Shown: positions 11,349-22,749 of the stretch, one piece after another | Position numbering within the stretch: the first letter of the stretch is position 1 | Layout: the number at the start of each line of letters is the position of its first letter | Position numbers and translations under genes: made by a program | Notes under the pieces: generated by a model | What the model was told of the DNA's origin: nothing | Databases searched by the model: none | What the model saw: the letters and a program-made list of their open reading frames with translations, nothing else | Source of the DNA: Jaminaea rosea | Taxonomy: Eukaryota > Basidiomycota > Exobasidiomycetes > Microstromatales | Assembly (NCBI RefSeq): GCF_003144245.1 | Contig: NW_020289977.1 | Coordinates: 682,001 to 746,000 of the forward strand | Length of the DNA stretch: 64,000 nucleotides | Reading direction: 5' to 3'

Positions 11349-14300
11349 ATGGTCGATCAGCCAAAGAGCGAGCCAGACGTATCCTCTTCATCTCCATCAG
11401 CTTCATCACTCTTCCCAACATCTAGCGCACCGATTCCCCCTGCTTTCCCCTCTGCTCCTCAACCTGCACATCATTTCATCTATCCTGCCAGCTATACTCA
11501 CGTCGCCTATCCTCAACATCCGACAGCTGTCCAGTTTGAGCAGCACACGATGCTTGCCAATCCACACCACGCTGCTTCTGCTCAGCAGCCATGGGCTTAT
11601 GGCCCTCAAGGCCCCCCTCCTGGTGCTGCTCATCATCATCAACAGCCTGCTGCTCTATCTGGTCACGGCTATGCAATCTCTCCCTTTGCTCGCCCACCCA
11701 TGCATCCCATGGTTGGTCACTCTATGCACTACATACCATCGGCTTACCATGTCCACAGCGGACCAAGGCATTCGGTCCCCACCGAGTCATGGAGCTACCC
11801 TGCAGGCGCATCCGCCTACTCGCACGATCACCAGCACCACCAGCCGCATGCACACCACACTGCGCTCCCACATCACCCTCACGCTTCTGTCAGACAGTCA
11901 TCGCCAACTCAGCAAGAGCCTACAGTACTGGCAAAGGCGAGCAAGAAGCGATCGCGATCCCCCTCACAGTCCGACAAGACCTCGTCAGCGAAGCGCCCCT
12001 CAGGGCCAGAGAAGCGCAATAGCAGCTCAGCAGGCACGGCCAAAGTCGTTGAGAAGGATGGCCAGACAACGACCATCTTTCAATGCCGCGGCTTCGGTGA
12101 CTGCAACATGACATTCACACGTAGCGAACACTTGGCTAGGCACATCCGCAAACACACTGGCGAGAGGCCTTTTCAATGCCACTGCGGCAAGGCCTTCTCT
12201 CGTCTTGACAACTTGCGACAACATGCCCAGACCGTCCACTCTGAGGAGGCCGACCGCAACGAGGCCATGATGCAGGAGTTGACCAATCTGCACGCCCATC
12301 TGGCCGCATCGGCTGCTCAAGCTCAGCACGCACAGGCACTCGTTGTTGCCAATCAACAAGGTCACGCCGCAGCGGCGGCGGCAGCAGCAGCAGGGTCATC
12401 CGGCTCGCCTTCGACTTCTACCATGCCTCCAGCCGCCAAAAGAACTTCGAAGGTCGGCAAGCCGGGAAGCTTTAGCACGGCAAGCGCGCCATACAGGCTG
12501 AATGGAGAAGCGGCGATCGCTAATGGCGCTAGCAACTCTACGCCGGGTTCTGGCGCGGGCGGCGAGGGTGTCAATGGCGCCTCTTCAGGCGATGTTCCTG
12601 ACGAGCAGCGCATGGCTTCGACGCACCGTGCCTTGCCTTCCGCACAGTTGGCCGACTCGACCACAAGCTACGATCCGTCTGCCTTTCCTGCCTACAACCA
12701 CGGTCAGATGCAACAACCTCAGCAGGCCATGCCGTATCGCAATGCCGACGGCTCCTTGCCTCCGCATCACTATGGGGCTGCTTCAGACCAGCCGCAAGCC
12801 AGCTTGCACGGCTACGGTGTCGGGCCAATGCAGCGCGCCTCATATCCCTTTGACCCTCAGACGGACGCAGCCGCTCAGCACTACCATCCATACTCCCGCT
12901 TCGCCAGCTCTCACGGCGGCGAAGAAGGGCAAGTGCAGCAGCAGCAACCGGGCCAATCAGATGCAGAGGCTCACGCAAGGTGGGCACAGATGCAACACCA
13001 TGGCGGCGGTGAGGCTTCCGCAGCAGCTGTCAGGCCTGACTCTCAGCCCCTCTCTCAACGGCACAACGCGGCCGAGGTATCCCCGACGACGGCATCTGCC
13101 CTCCCGCCGCCAGCTCCGCCTTCCGGCCCCTTTGGTCTCTTCAACGAGACGTATACCGGCTTCCAGAGCACCCTCTCTGCCAATCAAGTCCGCACCTCAA
13201 CGCTAGCCAAGGCTCACCCCATGAGTCCGGGCCTCACTACCACCGGTTCGCAGAGCAGGCCGCTCACGGCTACTGACCGACCCGTTCTGCCACCCTTGTC
13301 TGGCAGTCGACCAGGAACGTCGCAAGGCTCCTTTGGCGCTCTTCTACCTCCTCTGTCGCCAACGCAGCTCCCTCCTCTTCGTCCTGGTAGCAGTGCAGGT
13401 GCAGGAACGGGGGGCGGCGGAGCGACAGGCTGGTCCTCACGCCCGCCTACGGGCTCCGGCGACCTCGGCAAGGCCTTCCGCTTCCAGCGTCGCTCTTCGA
13501 TGCTCGACTTGCCGGAAATGAACCTCGGAAGCAGGCCCGTCAGCAGCCAAGGGCGTCACGACGCTGGTGGCTCAAGCGGTAGTGCAGCGATGCCTCCTCC
13601 CGAGGGAGCACCGCCTTCTCGAGCTGGGCTAATCAACAGCCGCGGAAGCTTCAGCTTGGCGCCATTCGCGGCTTCGTCGATGTCCTCATTGCAGCAGCAA
13701 CAGCGCCCACCCTCATCTGACCGTCTTCGTCCCCTCTCCTCGTCAGGGCGATTGGGTCACAATGTCGGTTCTGCTCACGGGAGCTTCGATCCCTTTGGCA
13801 GGCGCGCCTCCATCGAGTACTCTCACACACCCATTGCAGGCTGCTCCCCGCCTCCTAGTAGCATCGCTCTTGGCCACCACTCATCGTCAAGCCCTTTCCG
13901 GTTCCAGCCTCCCCCTCTCAGCCGTGATGGAGCCAGCAGCAGTCACACTGCTGCAGCCACTTTCTTCAGGGAGCGGCCCCTTAATAGCCACCTTAGCCGC
14001 ATCCCCTCCGCTGAGGGTGGTACGCCTCGTCGAACTGCTAGATTCGCCGAAGGTGATGAGGAGGAGAGGCAGTCGGCAACTCGCTCTCACAATTTGCAAC
14101 AGCGTCGCGTCTCTTTGGGCTCAGGTGAGGCGGACAAGGAAGCGGCAGAGGAGCGTCGCCCCACGACGATGGCGTCAAGCAGCTCCTCAAGCGGTGTCGC
14201 CGCCCTGATCAAGAAGCGCCCTCTCACCAGCGGGAGTGGCGGTGACGCTTTGACTGCTTTGGGCGCCCCGCCTCGCTTTGGTGCCTCTATTGCCAGGCAG

Positions 14301-14546
14301 ATCATTCAGCAGGCCACAGGCAGCAGTAGGGCCAGCGATAGCGCTGGGAATGGAACGAGTAGTAGTCGCGATGCGGAGGGAGAAAGTGAGGTCGACGAGT
14401 CGCCCGCCGTTGAGGAGAGAAAATCCGGGCAGGGAGCAAGGGACGAGGAGGAGGAGGAGGAGGAGGAGGAGGAGGAGGAGGAGGAGAGAAAAAGGCCCGA
14501 CTCTAGTCGCAGGGTCAGCATTGCCAGCTTGGTTGGCATGGACTGA
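11349..14546 (+). CDS. C2H2 zinc-finger transcription factor (two fingers), 1065 aa
   Basis: A sequence-specific DNA-binding regulator. Two tandem C2H2 fingers lie at about residues 244-298, joined by the canonical HTGERPF linker; the second finger ([13 protein letters not shown]) is of the fungal type with a very short Cys-x-Cys spacing. A basic, Ser-rich segment resembling a nuclear localisation signal precedes them (KKRSRSPS near residue 200). The N-terminus is rich in His, Pro, Gln and Tyr, and the long C-terminal region is Ser/Gly/Pro-rich with poly-Ala and poly-Gln patches and a 14-residue acidic Glu run near the end, plausible activation surfaces. It is a single exon; the ATG at 11349 follows an in-frame GTG at 11334 that is unlikely to be used. 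The target genes and ortholog name cannot be read from the sequence. Confidence 0.88.
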   Translation: MVDQPKSEPDVSSSSPSASSLFPTSSAPIPPAFPSAPQPAHHFIYPASYTHVAYPQHPTAVQFEQHTMLANPHHAASAQQPWAYGPQGPPPGAAHHHQQPAALSGHGYAISPFARPPMHPMVGHSMHYIPSAYHVHSGPRHSVPTESWSYPAGASAYSHDHQHHQPHAHHTALPHHPHASVRQSSPTQQEPTVLAKASKKRSRSPSQSDKTSSAKRPSGPEKRNSSSAGTAKVVEKDGQTTTIFQCRGFGDCNMTFTRSEHLARHIRKHTGERPFQCHCGKAFSRLDNLRQHAQTVHSEEADRNEAMMQELTNLHAHLAASAAQAQHAQALVVANQQGHAAAAAAAAAGSSGSPSTSTMPPAAKRTSKVGKPGSFSTASAPYRLNGEAAIANGASNSTPGSGAGGEGVNGASSGDVPDEQRMASTHRALPSAQLADSTTSYDPSAFPAYNHGQMQQPQQAMPYRNADGSLPPHHYGAASDQPQASLHGYGVGPMQRASYPFDPQTDAAAQHYHPYSRFASSHGGEEGQVQQQQPGQSDAEAHARWAQMQHHGGGEASAAAVRPDSQPLSQRHNAAEVSPTTASALPPPAPPSGPFGLFNETYTGFQSTLSANQVRTSTLAKAHPMSPGLTTTGSQSRPLTATDRPVLPPLSGSRPGTSQGSFGALLPPLSPTQLPPLRPGSSAGAGTGGGGATGWSSRPPTGSGDLGKAFRFQRRSSMLDLPEMNLGSRPVSSQGRHDAGGSSGSAAMPPPEGAPPSRAGLINSRGSFSLAPFAASSMSSLQQQQRPPSSDRLRPLSSSGRLGHNVGSAHGSFDPFGRRASIEYSHTPIAGCSPPPSSIALGHHSSSSPFRFQPPPLSRDGASSSHTAAATFFRERPLNSHLSRIPSAEGGTPRRTARFAEGDEEERQSATRSHNLQQRRVSLGSGEADKEAAEERRPTTMASSSSSSGVAALIKKRPLTSGSGGDALTALGAPPRFGASIARQIIQQATGSSRASDSAGNGTSSSRDAEGESEVDESPAVEERKSGQGARDEEEEEEEEEEEEEERKRPDSSRRVSIASLVGMD
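14445..14486 (+). repeat. (GAG)14 microsatellite coding poly-Glu
   Basis: Fourteen perfect GAG triplets inside the C2H2 factor gene code an uninterrupted acidic run. Perfect triplet repeats of this length are expected to vary in copy number between strains without breaking the frame. Confidence 0.9.
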
Positions 14547-14818
14547 GATGGAGGTGCGAAGTAGATCACTCGAGCCTCTACTTCTCTCACATGGCCGCCG
14601 CTCGTTAGACCGCCACCCACATTTGATCCTCTTTCGGCATTGCTCCGTACATATCAACCATCAGTAAGGCAGCGAGCAAATCTCGTATCATCCACTTTCA
14701 CTCGTCTCTCTAATCACCATGTCCTTTTCGTTCGATTTTGCTTGATAGCTATGCTACAAAAACTTCCTCGTCGTATCGTGACTAGCATCCTCACTACCTC
14801 GCTGACACATCTACATCA

Positions 14819-17740
14819 TCACGTCGCCTTTGCAGTCGCCTCTGCCCTCAACCTCCTAATCAACCTCCCACTCTCCACCCTCACATCGTCGCCCGAGCGA
14901 AAGAGCTTCAACTCGCATCCCGGAGGAATCATGGCTTTCGCCTTGATCAGTCTGGTCTGCAGAGCAGGCGAGATGTTCCCTGCAACGGCACTACCAGTTT
15001 TCGTTGGAGACGCAGAGCCACTCGGCGATACGCTGGTAGCAGATGGACCAAGAGGAGCAATGCTCTCCAAGTCGAGCGTGTCCCTTCGACTCGGCCCGCG
15101 CATCCGAGCCAAGAGGCGGGGGGAGGAAGGGGCACTGTTGCCGCCGGAACTGGTGTAGCTTGCATCATTGGCGGCGGCAGATGAGGGAGTCACGCCGGAG
15201 AGCATGACTCCGTCCATTGTCATGGCTCTCTGGTTCGCAGGGCGTTTGGCTTTGACCCAATCCACCGCGGGCTTCAAGGCAGCGCTACTCCTGCTCTTTG
15301 GCTCTAACACATCACCTTCCTCCTCTCCCTCCACTCCTCCCCTGCCTCGTCCCGTCGATGCGGCGGCAGTCGCAGTGTAGGGTGAGCTGACGTCCCTCAG
15401 ATACAATCCCTTCACCTGCCCAGGTCGCTCCTTCGCCAGCTCAGCGTACAGCTCCAGGTCCAACTCTCCAGTGTCTCCAACGAGGAGAAACAAGCTTTTC
15501 GGGAAGTCATCCAGAATATTCACAATTGCAGCGCGCTTCCTCGACGAGGCGGGCTGCAACCAAGTGGATAGGAGAGAAGTCTTGGGCGCTGTTGCTGCGG
15601 GTGTTGCAGAGGCTGAATCTGACGTGTTGCCATTGGAAGCGCCGGCGGTGTTGGAAGTCGAAGCCTCGACGTCCGAGTTGTACGACTTGAGATGCACATG
15701 AGCCCCGTCCGGCATACCAGCTGCGCGTAGAAAGTCTGTTACAGGACGCCAGAGCTCGAGGGGTGCGTTGCTCACGAAGTGAAGGCCATCAATGAGCGGC
15801 GAAGACGTCGTTTGTACCTCTTCCTTGGTGTCCATGGTCGCCTCGCTCTCGCCAGCCGCCCCATCAGGTGCGCCCGGCCCCTTGAGCCAGCGATACCACT
15901 CCGCCATCCCGGGAACGGCGACCTCGTCGTGGGGCAGGACGAATACTTGACGAAAGACGGATTTGAGGCCCGAGGTGACGAGGGTTTGACGGACCGTGTC
16001 ATCTACGTCTGAAATGAGACGAATTGAGGGAGTCGCAGGTCGCGCCGGAGCTTCATCATGTGGGAGAGGAGGGCCCCGCCACGCCGGTAGATCGAGGGGG
16101 ACCCAATCTGTAGCTGGAGCATCTTGCGTGTTGCCTGCCAAAACGGCCCTGCATCTCAATCTACGCAGCTCGTCCCCAAAGACGCCCACGGGACCAATGT
16201 TGACCTTGAGTCGAAACATGCCGTGCGCATCGCTTTTCAGCTCCTGAGCGAGAAGCATACGCCAGTCGCCCTCCTTCTCCCCCTCTTGATCGGCGCTGAA
16301 CCATCCCTCAACCTCCACTCTCACCTCCGATGCCGCAACGCGATAGATCCAAAAGTCTGCAAGTCGCTCGCTCAAGTTGGCAGTGAGGGCGTGGATCTCG
16401 TCAAGTGTCCTCTTTGCCCAAAAGTCTGAGCCACCCACCAGCTGTGAGTCGGCTGCTGCTGATGAAGCATCGACGCCGCTGTTGCTCATCGGGGCTGATC
16501 GTGTAGAGGCGAGAGAGCTTGAGGAGAGTGGGGTAAGACCGCGCAAGCGTGAGAGACGGGAGGGGGGCACTGCGGTTGACGACTTGGAGGACTCCAGCAT
16601 AGGACGGAGTGTACGTGTGGGCTCAGGTTGAGGGACCTTGCCTGACTCTGCTGTTGAGGAACGAGTTGGCGGCTCGCGAAAGCTGCCCGGCTGCGAGGAT
16701 GAAGACGTTGCGGTAGACGCAAGCGTAGACGCATCGGTGGCTGACGAAGACTGGGAGCGCATCGTCTCAGGGGAAGCTGGATAATTGTCTCCTCCTACGG
16801 ACTCGCGCAAATCAGCTTCCAGATCTTTGGACTGGACACGTAGCTGCGGCAGCGGGCGTCCCTGAGTATGAGGAGGCATAGCAGGCGTCGTAGCCCCCGA
16901 TCCGCTTCTCGAATCGCTCTCGTCCATCCCCTCCGGTTCATCATGCACCCCGCCTTCTCCATCAATGGGCAGAGCCCCCATCTTCTCTACCAGTTTGCCG
17001 ATGGTTCTCTCGTCCAGTCGGTCAGCCACCTCCTCGACAATCCTCTCGCTGAGGGGCAGCTTTTCCTTATCGGCTGCCACATGGCCCGCATCAGCTACAC
17101 TACCCGTGGGTACACCTGGCCAAAAGTTGGCATCATCCGTTGACGAGGGTCGCGGGTGCAGAAGCAACGAAGTCGAGGAAGCGGCGAGTGGTTTGGGTAG
17201 GCGGGCAAGCTGTCGTGCCATTAGGGCGAACATTCGCTGTCCCCGTCCAGGGGTAGCTGATTTCCGGCCGACGAAGCCTCGCAGCACGAGATGGAGTTCG
17301 TCCTCTGCTGCTGGGTCGTAGTTGGGTGGGCGGGCGAATGTGTAGCCGGGGAGCAGGACAGGGAAGACGCGATCTCGGGAAGGAGGGGAAGAGGAGCGGG
17401 TAGCTGCGGCTGAGGAAGAGGAGGAAGATGCTGAGGAACTAGAGGTGGCGATGTTATTGCTGTTGAGGAGCGAAGTGGAAAAGCTGTGCTTCAGAGTCCG
17501 AGCTTGAGGACCAGCCTGCTGCTTGAGGTCGGAGGCTCGCTGCTTCACTGTGGTCCAGTAATCACGAGATTGGTTGGCTTTCTCTGCCATGCGGGCTCTT
17601 ACGTGGTGTCCTGTGATTGACGTGGATGCTGGCGCTGCTGGCATCATCTGCCATGATGACGTCGACGCCGATGCGGTGGATGTATGCTGGGTAGATGGAG
17701 TTGGTGCCATGTTGCGAGGCCAGCGAAGCCACCGAGGCAT
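14819..17740 (-). CDS. APP1: App1-like phosphatidate phosphatase (DUF2183), 973 aa
   Basis: Predicted Mg2+-dependent phosphatidate phosphatase of the App1 family, which in yeast converts phosphatidate to diacylglycerol at actin patches and endocytic sites. The catalytic DVDDT motif (DxDxT) is at residues 578-582 and is followed by the family blocks FVSNAPLELW, LKSYNSD and FLLVGDTGELDLELY. A conserved beta-rich domain (roughly residues 430-550) precedes the catalytic domain. Residues 130-170 (LLPGYTFARP..YDPAAEDELHLVLRGFVGRK) form the fungal N-terminal block. The tails are disordered and Ser/Thr/Pro-rich. It is a single exon; Met11 at 17710 is an alternative start. The gene is divergent from RTF1 (341 bp between starts) and convergent with the C2H2 factor gene (272 bp). 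Confidence 0.92.
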   Translation of the reverse strand: MPRWLRWPRNMAPTPSTQHTSTASASTSSWQMMPAAPASTSITGHHVRARMAEKANQSRDYWTTVKQRASDLKQQAGPQARTLKHSFSTSLLNSNNIATSSSSASSSSSSAAATRSSSPPSRDRVFPVLLPGYTFARPPNYDPAAEDELHLVLRGFVGRKSATPGRGQRMFALMARQLARLPKPLAASSTSLLLHPRPSSTDDANFWPGVPTGSVADAGHVAADKEKLPLSERIVEEVADRLDERTIGKLVEKMGALPIDGEGGVHDEPEGMDESDSRSGSGATTPAMPPHTQGRPLPQLRVQSKDLEADLRESVGGDNYPASPETMRSQSSSATDASTLASTATSSSSQPGSFREPPTRSSTAESGKVPQPEPTRTLRPMLESSKSSTAVPPSRLSRLRGLTPLSSSSLASTRSAPMSNSGVDASSAAADSQLVGGSDFWAKRTLDEIHALTANLSERLADFWIYRVAASEVRVEVEGWFSADQEGEKEGDWRMLLAQELKSDAHGMFRLKVNIGPVGVFGDELRRLRCRAVLAGNTQDAPATDWVPLDLPAWRGPPLPHDEAPARPATPSIRLISDVDDTVRQTLVTSGLKSVFRQVFVLPHDEVAVPGMAEWYRWLKGPGAPDGAAGESEATMDTKEEVQTTSSPLIDGLHFVSNAPLELWRPVTDFLRAAGMPDGAHVHLKSYNSDVEASTSNTAGASNGNTSDSASATPAATAPKTSLLSTWLQPASSRKRAAIVNILDDFPKSLFLLVGDTGELDLELYAELAKERPGQVKGLYLRDVSSPYTATAAASTGRGRGGVEGEEEGDVLEPKSRSSAALKPAVDWVKAKRPANQRAMTMDGVMLSGVTPSSAAANDASYTSSGGNSAPSSPRLLARMRGPSRRDTLDLESIAPLGPSATSVSPSGSASPTKTGSAVAGNISPALQTRLIKAKAMIPPGCELKLFRSGDDVRVESGRLIRRLRAEATAKAT

Positions 17741-18081
17741 TGGCCAGACGCGAGACTATCTAAGCAAGATGGTGGTTTCGAAAAGGGGAAGCAAGGAGCG
17801 GAGGGATCGAAGAGTAAGGAGCGTGCGCTTGCTATGGTTTCTGATGATCCATCGCCGACAGTAGTCGTATGATGAGGTAGATGTAAACGCTGAAGTGTCA
17901 CATTAGTCGGCCTTGACGCCGACGCCGGGGCCAAGCAAATCAAGACGACTCTGAACTCGGCAGAGGCGGTGAGGGACGGGCGGCAAGAGGCGGCAAGTCG
18001 AGGGAGGACGAGACGAGGTGCATCCCTCATCTTCCGCTTTCATCACTCTCGACACAAATCGAAGCCACTCGCTCGCCAGCA
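17741..18081. promoter_or_regulatory. Shared divergent promoter region, APP1-like / RTF1
   Basis: The 341 bp between two divergent start codons must hold both promoters. No TATA box or known operator stands out; the function is inferred from gene orientation only. Confidence 0.5.
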
Positions 18082-19858
18082 ATGGCATCCAATCTCGATG
18101 ATGAGCTACTTGCCCTCGCCGGTGGAGGCGCATCATCCGATGAAGATGAGGCAAAGACGGCGAGTAAGCGCAGGTCAAAGTCGGCCAGCGCTTCCAAGTC
18201 GTCTTCCAAGAAGCGCAAGGTCCACAATAGCGACGATGACGATGACGATGAGGCCGATGCACCTGCTTACCCGCTTGAAGGGTTGTACAAGGATGAGGCC
18301 GACAAAGCATAGTAAGTTAGCTTCCGGTTGGCAGGCCAGAGGCACCTCTCTGACAACCTTACTCGACCTCAGCGTCGAGTCGCTCCCCTACATCGAACGT
18401 GAAGAGCTCATCGCAGGCCGCAGAGATGAGCAAGCCGCTCGGGCACGTAAAGCTCAATTGGCAGGTATGGTAGCAGCGCAGCAAGGACAGGCAAGTCGTA
18501 CCAAGAAGAAAGCCGCGACAAAGAAGAAGACGCTCCGTCGCAAGAAGCCTGCAGCGGATAGCGACATGGATGAGGGCGACAGCGAAGAGGATGATGAAGA
18601 CGATGACGAGGATGAAGACGAGGACAGTGACAATGAGGCTACCACATCAGGCAGGAAAGGTGCCCGCGTACGCAAGAGCGTCGGGACGAGCGAGACGCGC
18701 AACCGCAAATTGCAGGAGTTGAGCGAGAATCGTAAGAAGAAGGCTGCCAAGTCGCGCGCAAGAGCCGCTGCTCGAGGGGACGACGATGACGACGACGATG
18801 ACGATGCTGGTGGGCGTCGAGGCCGCAAGGCTTCCACAGACTCAGATGAGGAGAGCGAAGAGTCCTCCGGCTATGTGGATTCGGACGAAGAACGCGGGCT
18901 CCGCACTGGTCGTCTCAAGGGTCGTACAGCTCAGCGAAGCCGCCGTACAGCAGACGACGGACCCTTCATACCACCCGATCTCGACGACATCAACCGCGCT
19001 CGTATAGGACGAGACAGCATCACTCGTATCATGTACCTCAAAAACTGGGAGGACAAGCTCATCGGCCAATTCGTCCGCGTAAATATGGGCCCACAGCGCG
19101 ACGAGCGTACAGGCAAGACAGTCCAGCGCTATCGTGCCTACGAGGTCGTGGATTGGAAGAATGGCTCACGCTGGTACAAGGTCGACGAGGGGAAGTACAC
19201 CAATGTGCTTGTGGTGCTGCAATTTGCCAAGGAAAAGCACGAGCGCGACCTCGCAATTCTGTCCAATTCGCCCATTACGCCCGAAGAGTTCGAAAGGTAC
19301 GAGCAAGCGGCAAAGGCGGCTCCAAATAGGCCGTCCAAGCGGCAGGTGCTGGATCAGGCAGAGGAGTGGGGGGACTTCATGGATTACGTCTGGACGGAGG
19401 CGGATTATGACTTGGTGTTGAAGGCAAAGAAGGAGGCTAGGAGGGCCTACGATGAGCAGGTGGCTGGGCGCAATCCGGGCGCAGCTGGCAGAGCATCGTC
19501 ACCTTCTACGATCAATGGCAATGGCAGGCCAGCTGCGGGTTCGTCCAACCTCACCGCGGCCGAAGCGGCCGCCAAGTCAGAGAATGAGCTCCTCGCCGAC
19601 CTTAACGAGCGAAATCGCAAGGCTGATCGACAGCGCATTTTGGAGGCGGAGCGCAAGCAGGCTGAGCAGAGGAGAAAGGCAGCTATGGCGGCTGCTGCGG
19701 CGCAGAGGCAGAGGGAGGCCGCGGAGAAGGTCGCAGAGGGAGGGTCTACCAATGGGAGTGGCACAGGAACTCCTGCTTCAACAGCGCCTACGGCCGTCGG
19801 GACGAGTGGAGCCAAGAGTAGCGCTGCTGACGGAGACTTCGATCTGGGTGATTTCTGA
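18082..19858 (+). CDS. RTF1: RNA polymerase-associated protein RTF1 (Paf1 complex)
   Basis: Subunit of the Paf1 elongation complex, which travels with RNA polymerase II and promotes H2B ubiquitination and chromatin modification. Exons are 18082-18311 and 18373-19858 (61-nt intron, donor GTAAGT), coding 571 residues. The histone-modification segment starts at YPLEGLYKDEADKA and continues across the intron into YVESLPYIEREEL. The Plus3 domain spans about residues 281-420 (ITRIMYLKNWEDKLIGQFVRV..YKVDEGKYTNVLVVLQF), the part that binds phosphorylated Spt5. N-terminal and central segments are highly acidic with Lys-rich patches, and a coiled-coil-like basic helix lies near the C-terminus, which ends DFDLGDF. 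Reading across the intron restores the family sequence exactly, so the splice call is firm. Confidence 0.95.
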
Positions 19859-20012
19859 GGCGATGGAATGGGGAGCAAAGCAAATACGAAGGACCGTCTG
19901 TGGAAGTACGGAGCGACGGACAAATCTGACATCTTTCCTCTGCATACTAATGCCACAAATCCACTATCGTCTTCCAATCGTGTCTAAGCCGACGCACCCA
20001 GTCGCTTCCGCC

Positions 20013-22370
20013 TCACGTCAGACCTAGCCCCCTCAATTCCTGCCTTAGTACCCCCTCCTCCACGAACTGCAACACCTCTCTCATCCTCGCCTCGCTCGTC
20101 GCCACAGTCGTACGTACATGGACGTCCCTTTGCGGGCTGAGATGATGCTTCGATCGTACAAGGCTGCGGAAGCGTGACTCAAGGAAGTGAAGTGAGAGGT
20201 GAAAGGCGGTCGTGGGTAGAAGGGTGCCAGCGGCTGCAGTGTCGCCTCCTTCAGAGTTGCCGTCCCTCGAAGGAGGAGCTTTGCGCTTCCTTGCCTTGAT
20301 GAAGCGCTCCCACTCTCTTGGCCAAACATCCGCCACGCTCCTACATCCACCCTGTTCCCCACCCCTAGCCGCAGCTTCCACCTTCTTCTTCAGCACATCA
20401 GCCTTGTTTAGCAGCACGACCACGACCGTATCCTTCAGGCTGATCGACTCAAGGATCTGCTCTAGGAGCTCGAGTGAGTCGTCGAGGCGATTTGTGCGCG
20501 GATCTTCAGAGAGGACCTCGTCATAGGTGGAGAGTGGGGCGAGGAAGAGGATGAGATCTGGGCGGACGTCCAGGGGGTGAGAGGAGGCATGGTGGTGGAG
20601 GATAGAGTGAGGTCGCCTGCTTGTTCCTCGAGTGCCGCTCGAGCTGCCGTTGGCCCTTGGTCGAACGCCGTGGCCACGCGATTGATGGAACTGCCTCTCC
20701 TCACCCACTCCGCTGGGTCCAGAAAACAGATGTGACCAAGCAGGCCTCTGATTCTTCGCCCCACCAACATCAATAACGCGGTATCGAGCTCCGCGCCCAG
20801 GCAGGGTGATCGCCTCGTCGTGAACGCCGAATGTACGCAGGCGAGACTGAAGAATGTCGCTATCGCTGGGTCTGTAGGTGGGGGATGCGATGCGAGCGAG
20901 TGAGTCGAGGAAGTAGACAGAGCTGGAGGAAGTGATGCTTTCGCTGCCGTCCACAACCTTGGGGTGTGCTCCACTGGCAGCAGTGCTTGACTGTCCTCTC
21001 GCTCCCTGCCCGAGATCGCTGACATCACAATGAAATCTGCCTCCGCTCGCCCGAATCCGCTGCGTGAAGGGTCGGCGCCAGAGGGTGATCACATCATTTA
21101 CTATGGTCGTAAGGGCCTTCGCTGCTAGGGCCTCGTAGTCTTCACAACTTGTTGTGGTACCCCCGTCTACGCCGGCGTAGCCGTACTCAGCCGGCGACTT
21201 TGTGTCGAGGCCGATGCTTCGACCGCTGCTGGCGCTTTTCATACGCCGCAGCTCGAGCGGCGTCGGCAGGGGTGAGCCATTTGGCCCCAGGTACCGCGGT
21301 GACGAGTAAGGGATGTGACGGAGCCTTTGCGTTTCGTCTGATTCATTGCTGTGGGCGTTGCTACTGAGGACAGAGAATGACGCCTGCTTGGCAATACGGA
21401 GACGCTCCTGCCATCCAGAGCGGAGAAGGAGTTGGCCATCGGCGGAGACTGGACGATTGAGCCAGGGACGAGCCGTGTGTTCAACACTGCTGCGTGAGTG
21501 ATGAGGGCGGGCCGGACCTTCGGAAGCGTGTTTGTCTCCCTCGAATGCGCCCAAGGTCTTGCGCAGGGGCGCCTCTAGTTCCAAGAATTTGGCGATCGAA
21601 GCGCGAAGCCGGTCAAGGTAGGCTAGCTCGCTCCTCACCGCGACACTGGCCTTGACTGGTGAAAGTGCCATCTGAGTGGAGCCAAGCGACTGCGCACCGC
21701 TGGCGCTGCCACTGCTGCTCCAAGGCATGTTGTTGACGCCGCAAGCTGCCTTTGACCGCCTTGCCGTTTGTCGATGACGGCTCCTCGGCGCATCCTCATG
21801 AGTCACCGCAGCGGCCTTCTCCAGCGCCTGCACCAAGTGATGCTCAAATGCTCGCATCAACAGTCTCACCGCATGCATCACATTCAGCAGCACGATAGCT
21901 CTCCACGCCTCCCTCTCGCCATCAAATGCCTGCCGCTTGTAAAGCAATCGCATCTGCTTGAAGACGGTGGTCTTGCCCGCTTCTGCTTGGCCGAGTAGCA
22001 GGATAGTGCGTTCTTTGCCTCTTTCGCGCTTGATCTCCGCCGCTTCAAGGCGCAGCTGCTTGTCAATCGCAAGGGATCGATGTCGGGCCGCCAGGTCTAG
22101 GGGAGTGCTCGATGCAGTGGCAGTGCGGGACGAGAAGAAGCCGCGAGCTGTCAAGGAGGAGACAGAAGCTGCTGTCGCAGATGACTTTGGCGGGCTGCGA
22201 TGCGCGAAGGAGAGGGGCGAGGATGCATCTGCTGTCGAGAAAGGAACTTGAGTGCGACTTCTAGCTGGCGATTGCCAGTGGCCCTGGGTACGAGGGGCAG
22301 AGGGACTGTCTGTGAGGTAGTCCGCTTCATCTGGCTGGCGTCGTCGCCTGATCCACTCGGCCGGCCTCAT
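20013..22370 (-). CDS. Atypical heterotrimeric G-protein alpha-like subunit, 785 aa
   Basis: A Galpha-fold GTPase about twice the usual 350 residues. Visible elements: P-loop GQAEAGKT (residues 127-134; usual GAGESGKS), helical-domain signature YFLDSLARIASPTYRPSDSDIL, switch I RLRTFGV with the catalytic Arg510 and Mg-binding Thr513, switch II DVGGAKNQR (534-542) in which the catalytic Gln is Ala538, NKAD (655-658) as the guanine-specificity motif, and TVAT in place of TCAT, then a C-terminal helix ending RGLGLT. Large Ser/His-rich inserts lie in the helical domain and after switch II. The N-terminus starts MRPAEW, with no Gly2 myristoylation site. Loss of the switch II Gln predicts very slow GTP hydrolysis. 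Single exon, tandem with the bS6m gene. It may be a smut-specific Galpha lineage; partner receptors or beta-gamma binding are unknown. Confidence 0.85.
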   Translation of the reverse strand: MRPAEWIRRRRQPDEADYLTDSPSAPRTQGHWQSPARSRTQVPFSTADASSPLSFAHRSPPKSSATAASVSSLTARGFFSSRTATASSTPLDLAARHRSLAIDKQLRLEAAEIKRERGKERTILLLGQAEAGKTTVFKQMRLLYKRQAFDGEREAWRAIVLLNVMHAVRLLMRAFEHHLVQALEKAAAVTHEDAPRSRHRQTARRSKAACGVNNMPWSSSGSASGAQSLGSTQMALSPVKASVAVRSELAYLDRLRASIAKFLELEAPLRKTLGAFEGDKHASEGPARPHHSRSSVEHTARPWLNRPVSADGQLLLRSGWQERLRIAKQASFSVLSSNAHSNESDETQRLRHIPYSSPRYLGPNGSPLPTPLELRRMKSASSGRSIGLDTKSPAEYGYAGVDGGTTTSCEDYEALAAKALTTIVNDVITLWRRPFTQRIRASGGRFHCDVSDLGQGARGQSSTAASGAHPKVVDGSESITSSSSVYFLDSLARIASPTYRPSDSDILQSRLRTFGVHDEAITLPGRGARYRVIDVGGAKNQRPAWSHLFSGPSGVGEERQFHQSRGHGVRPRANGSSSGTRGTSRRPHSILHHHASSHPLDVRPDLILFLAPLSTYDEVLSEDPRTNRLDDSLELLEQILESISLKDTVVVVLLNKADVLKKKVEAAARGGEQGGCRSVADVWPREWERFIKARKRKAPPSRDGNSEGGDTAAAGTLLPTTAFHLSLHFLESRFRSLVRSKHHLSPQRDVHVRTTVATSEARMREVLQFVEEGVLRQELRGLGLT

Positions 22371-22749
22371 GTGTGAGCGTGATATGCGCCTGATTCAGCT
22401 ATTGACAGGGAAAGGAAGGACGTCAAAGATGCTCGTTTCGTGAGTCATCACATTCAACCGCTTCATCTGACGGCCCTCATTACCAACGGCCCGACCTGTG
22501 ATGCGCGGCGCTTCTTCATTCTCATGGTCGTCCCTGACCTTGATGTTCCGCCTAGCTGCGTGCCGTCCCTCTGTGATTGGCAAAGCGGCTTCGATGGGAG
22601 ATGGATGTGATGTGATTGCTGATGTACAAAGCCGCCCTACACGGACAAGCTTATCTGTTGCTCTGAAGACTCAAATCCTCCAGGAGAGACCTTCCTCGTA
22701 CGGCGAAAGCAGCGCCTCCGGCGGTCCATAGACTCCCCGATGAAGCCAC
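22371..22749. other. Intergenic region upstream of the Galpha-like gene
   Basis: Between the Galpha-like start and the end of the bS6m gene, both on the minus strand. It should hold the Galpha-like promoter and the bS6m 3' UTR. No specific element recognised. Confidence 0.5.

Noticed and set aside
11218-12111. 297-codon plus-strand frame over the start of the C2H2 factor gene
   Set aside because: Frame shadow of the zinc-finger gene; it does not encode the fingers and has no domain.
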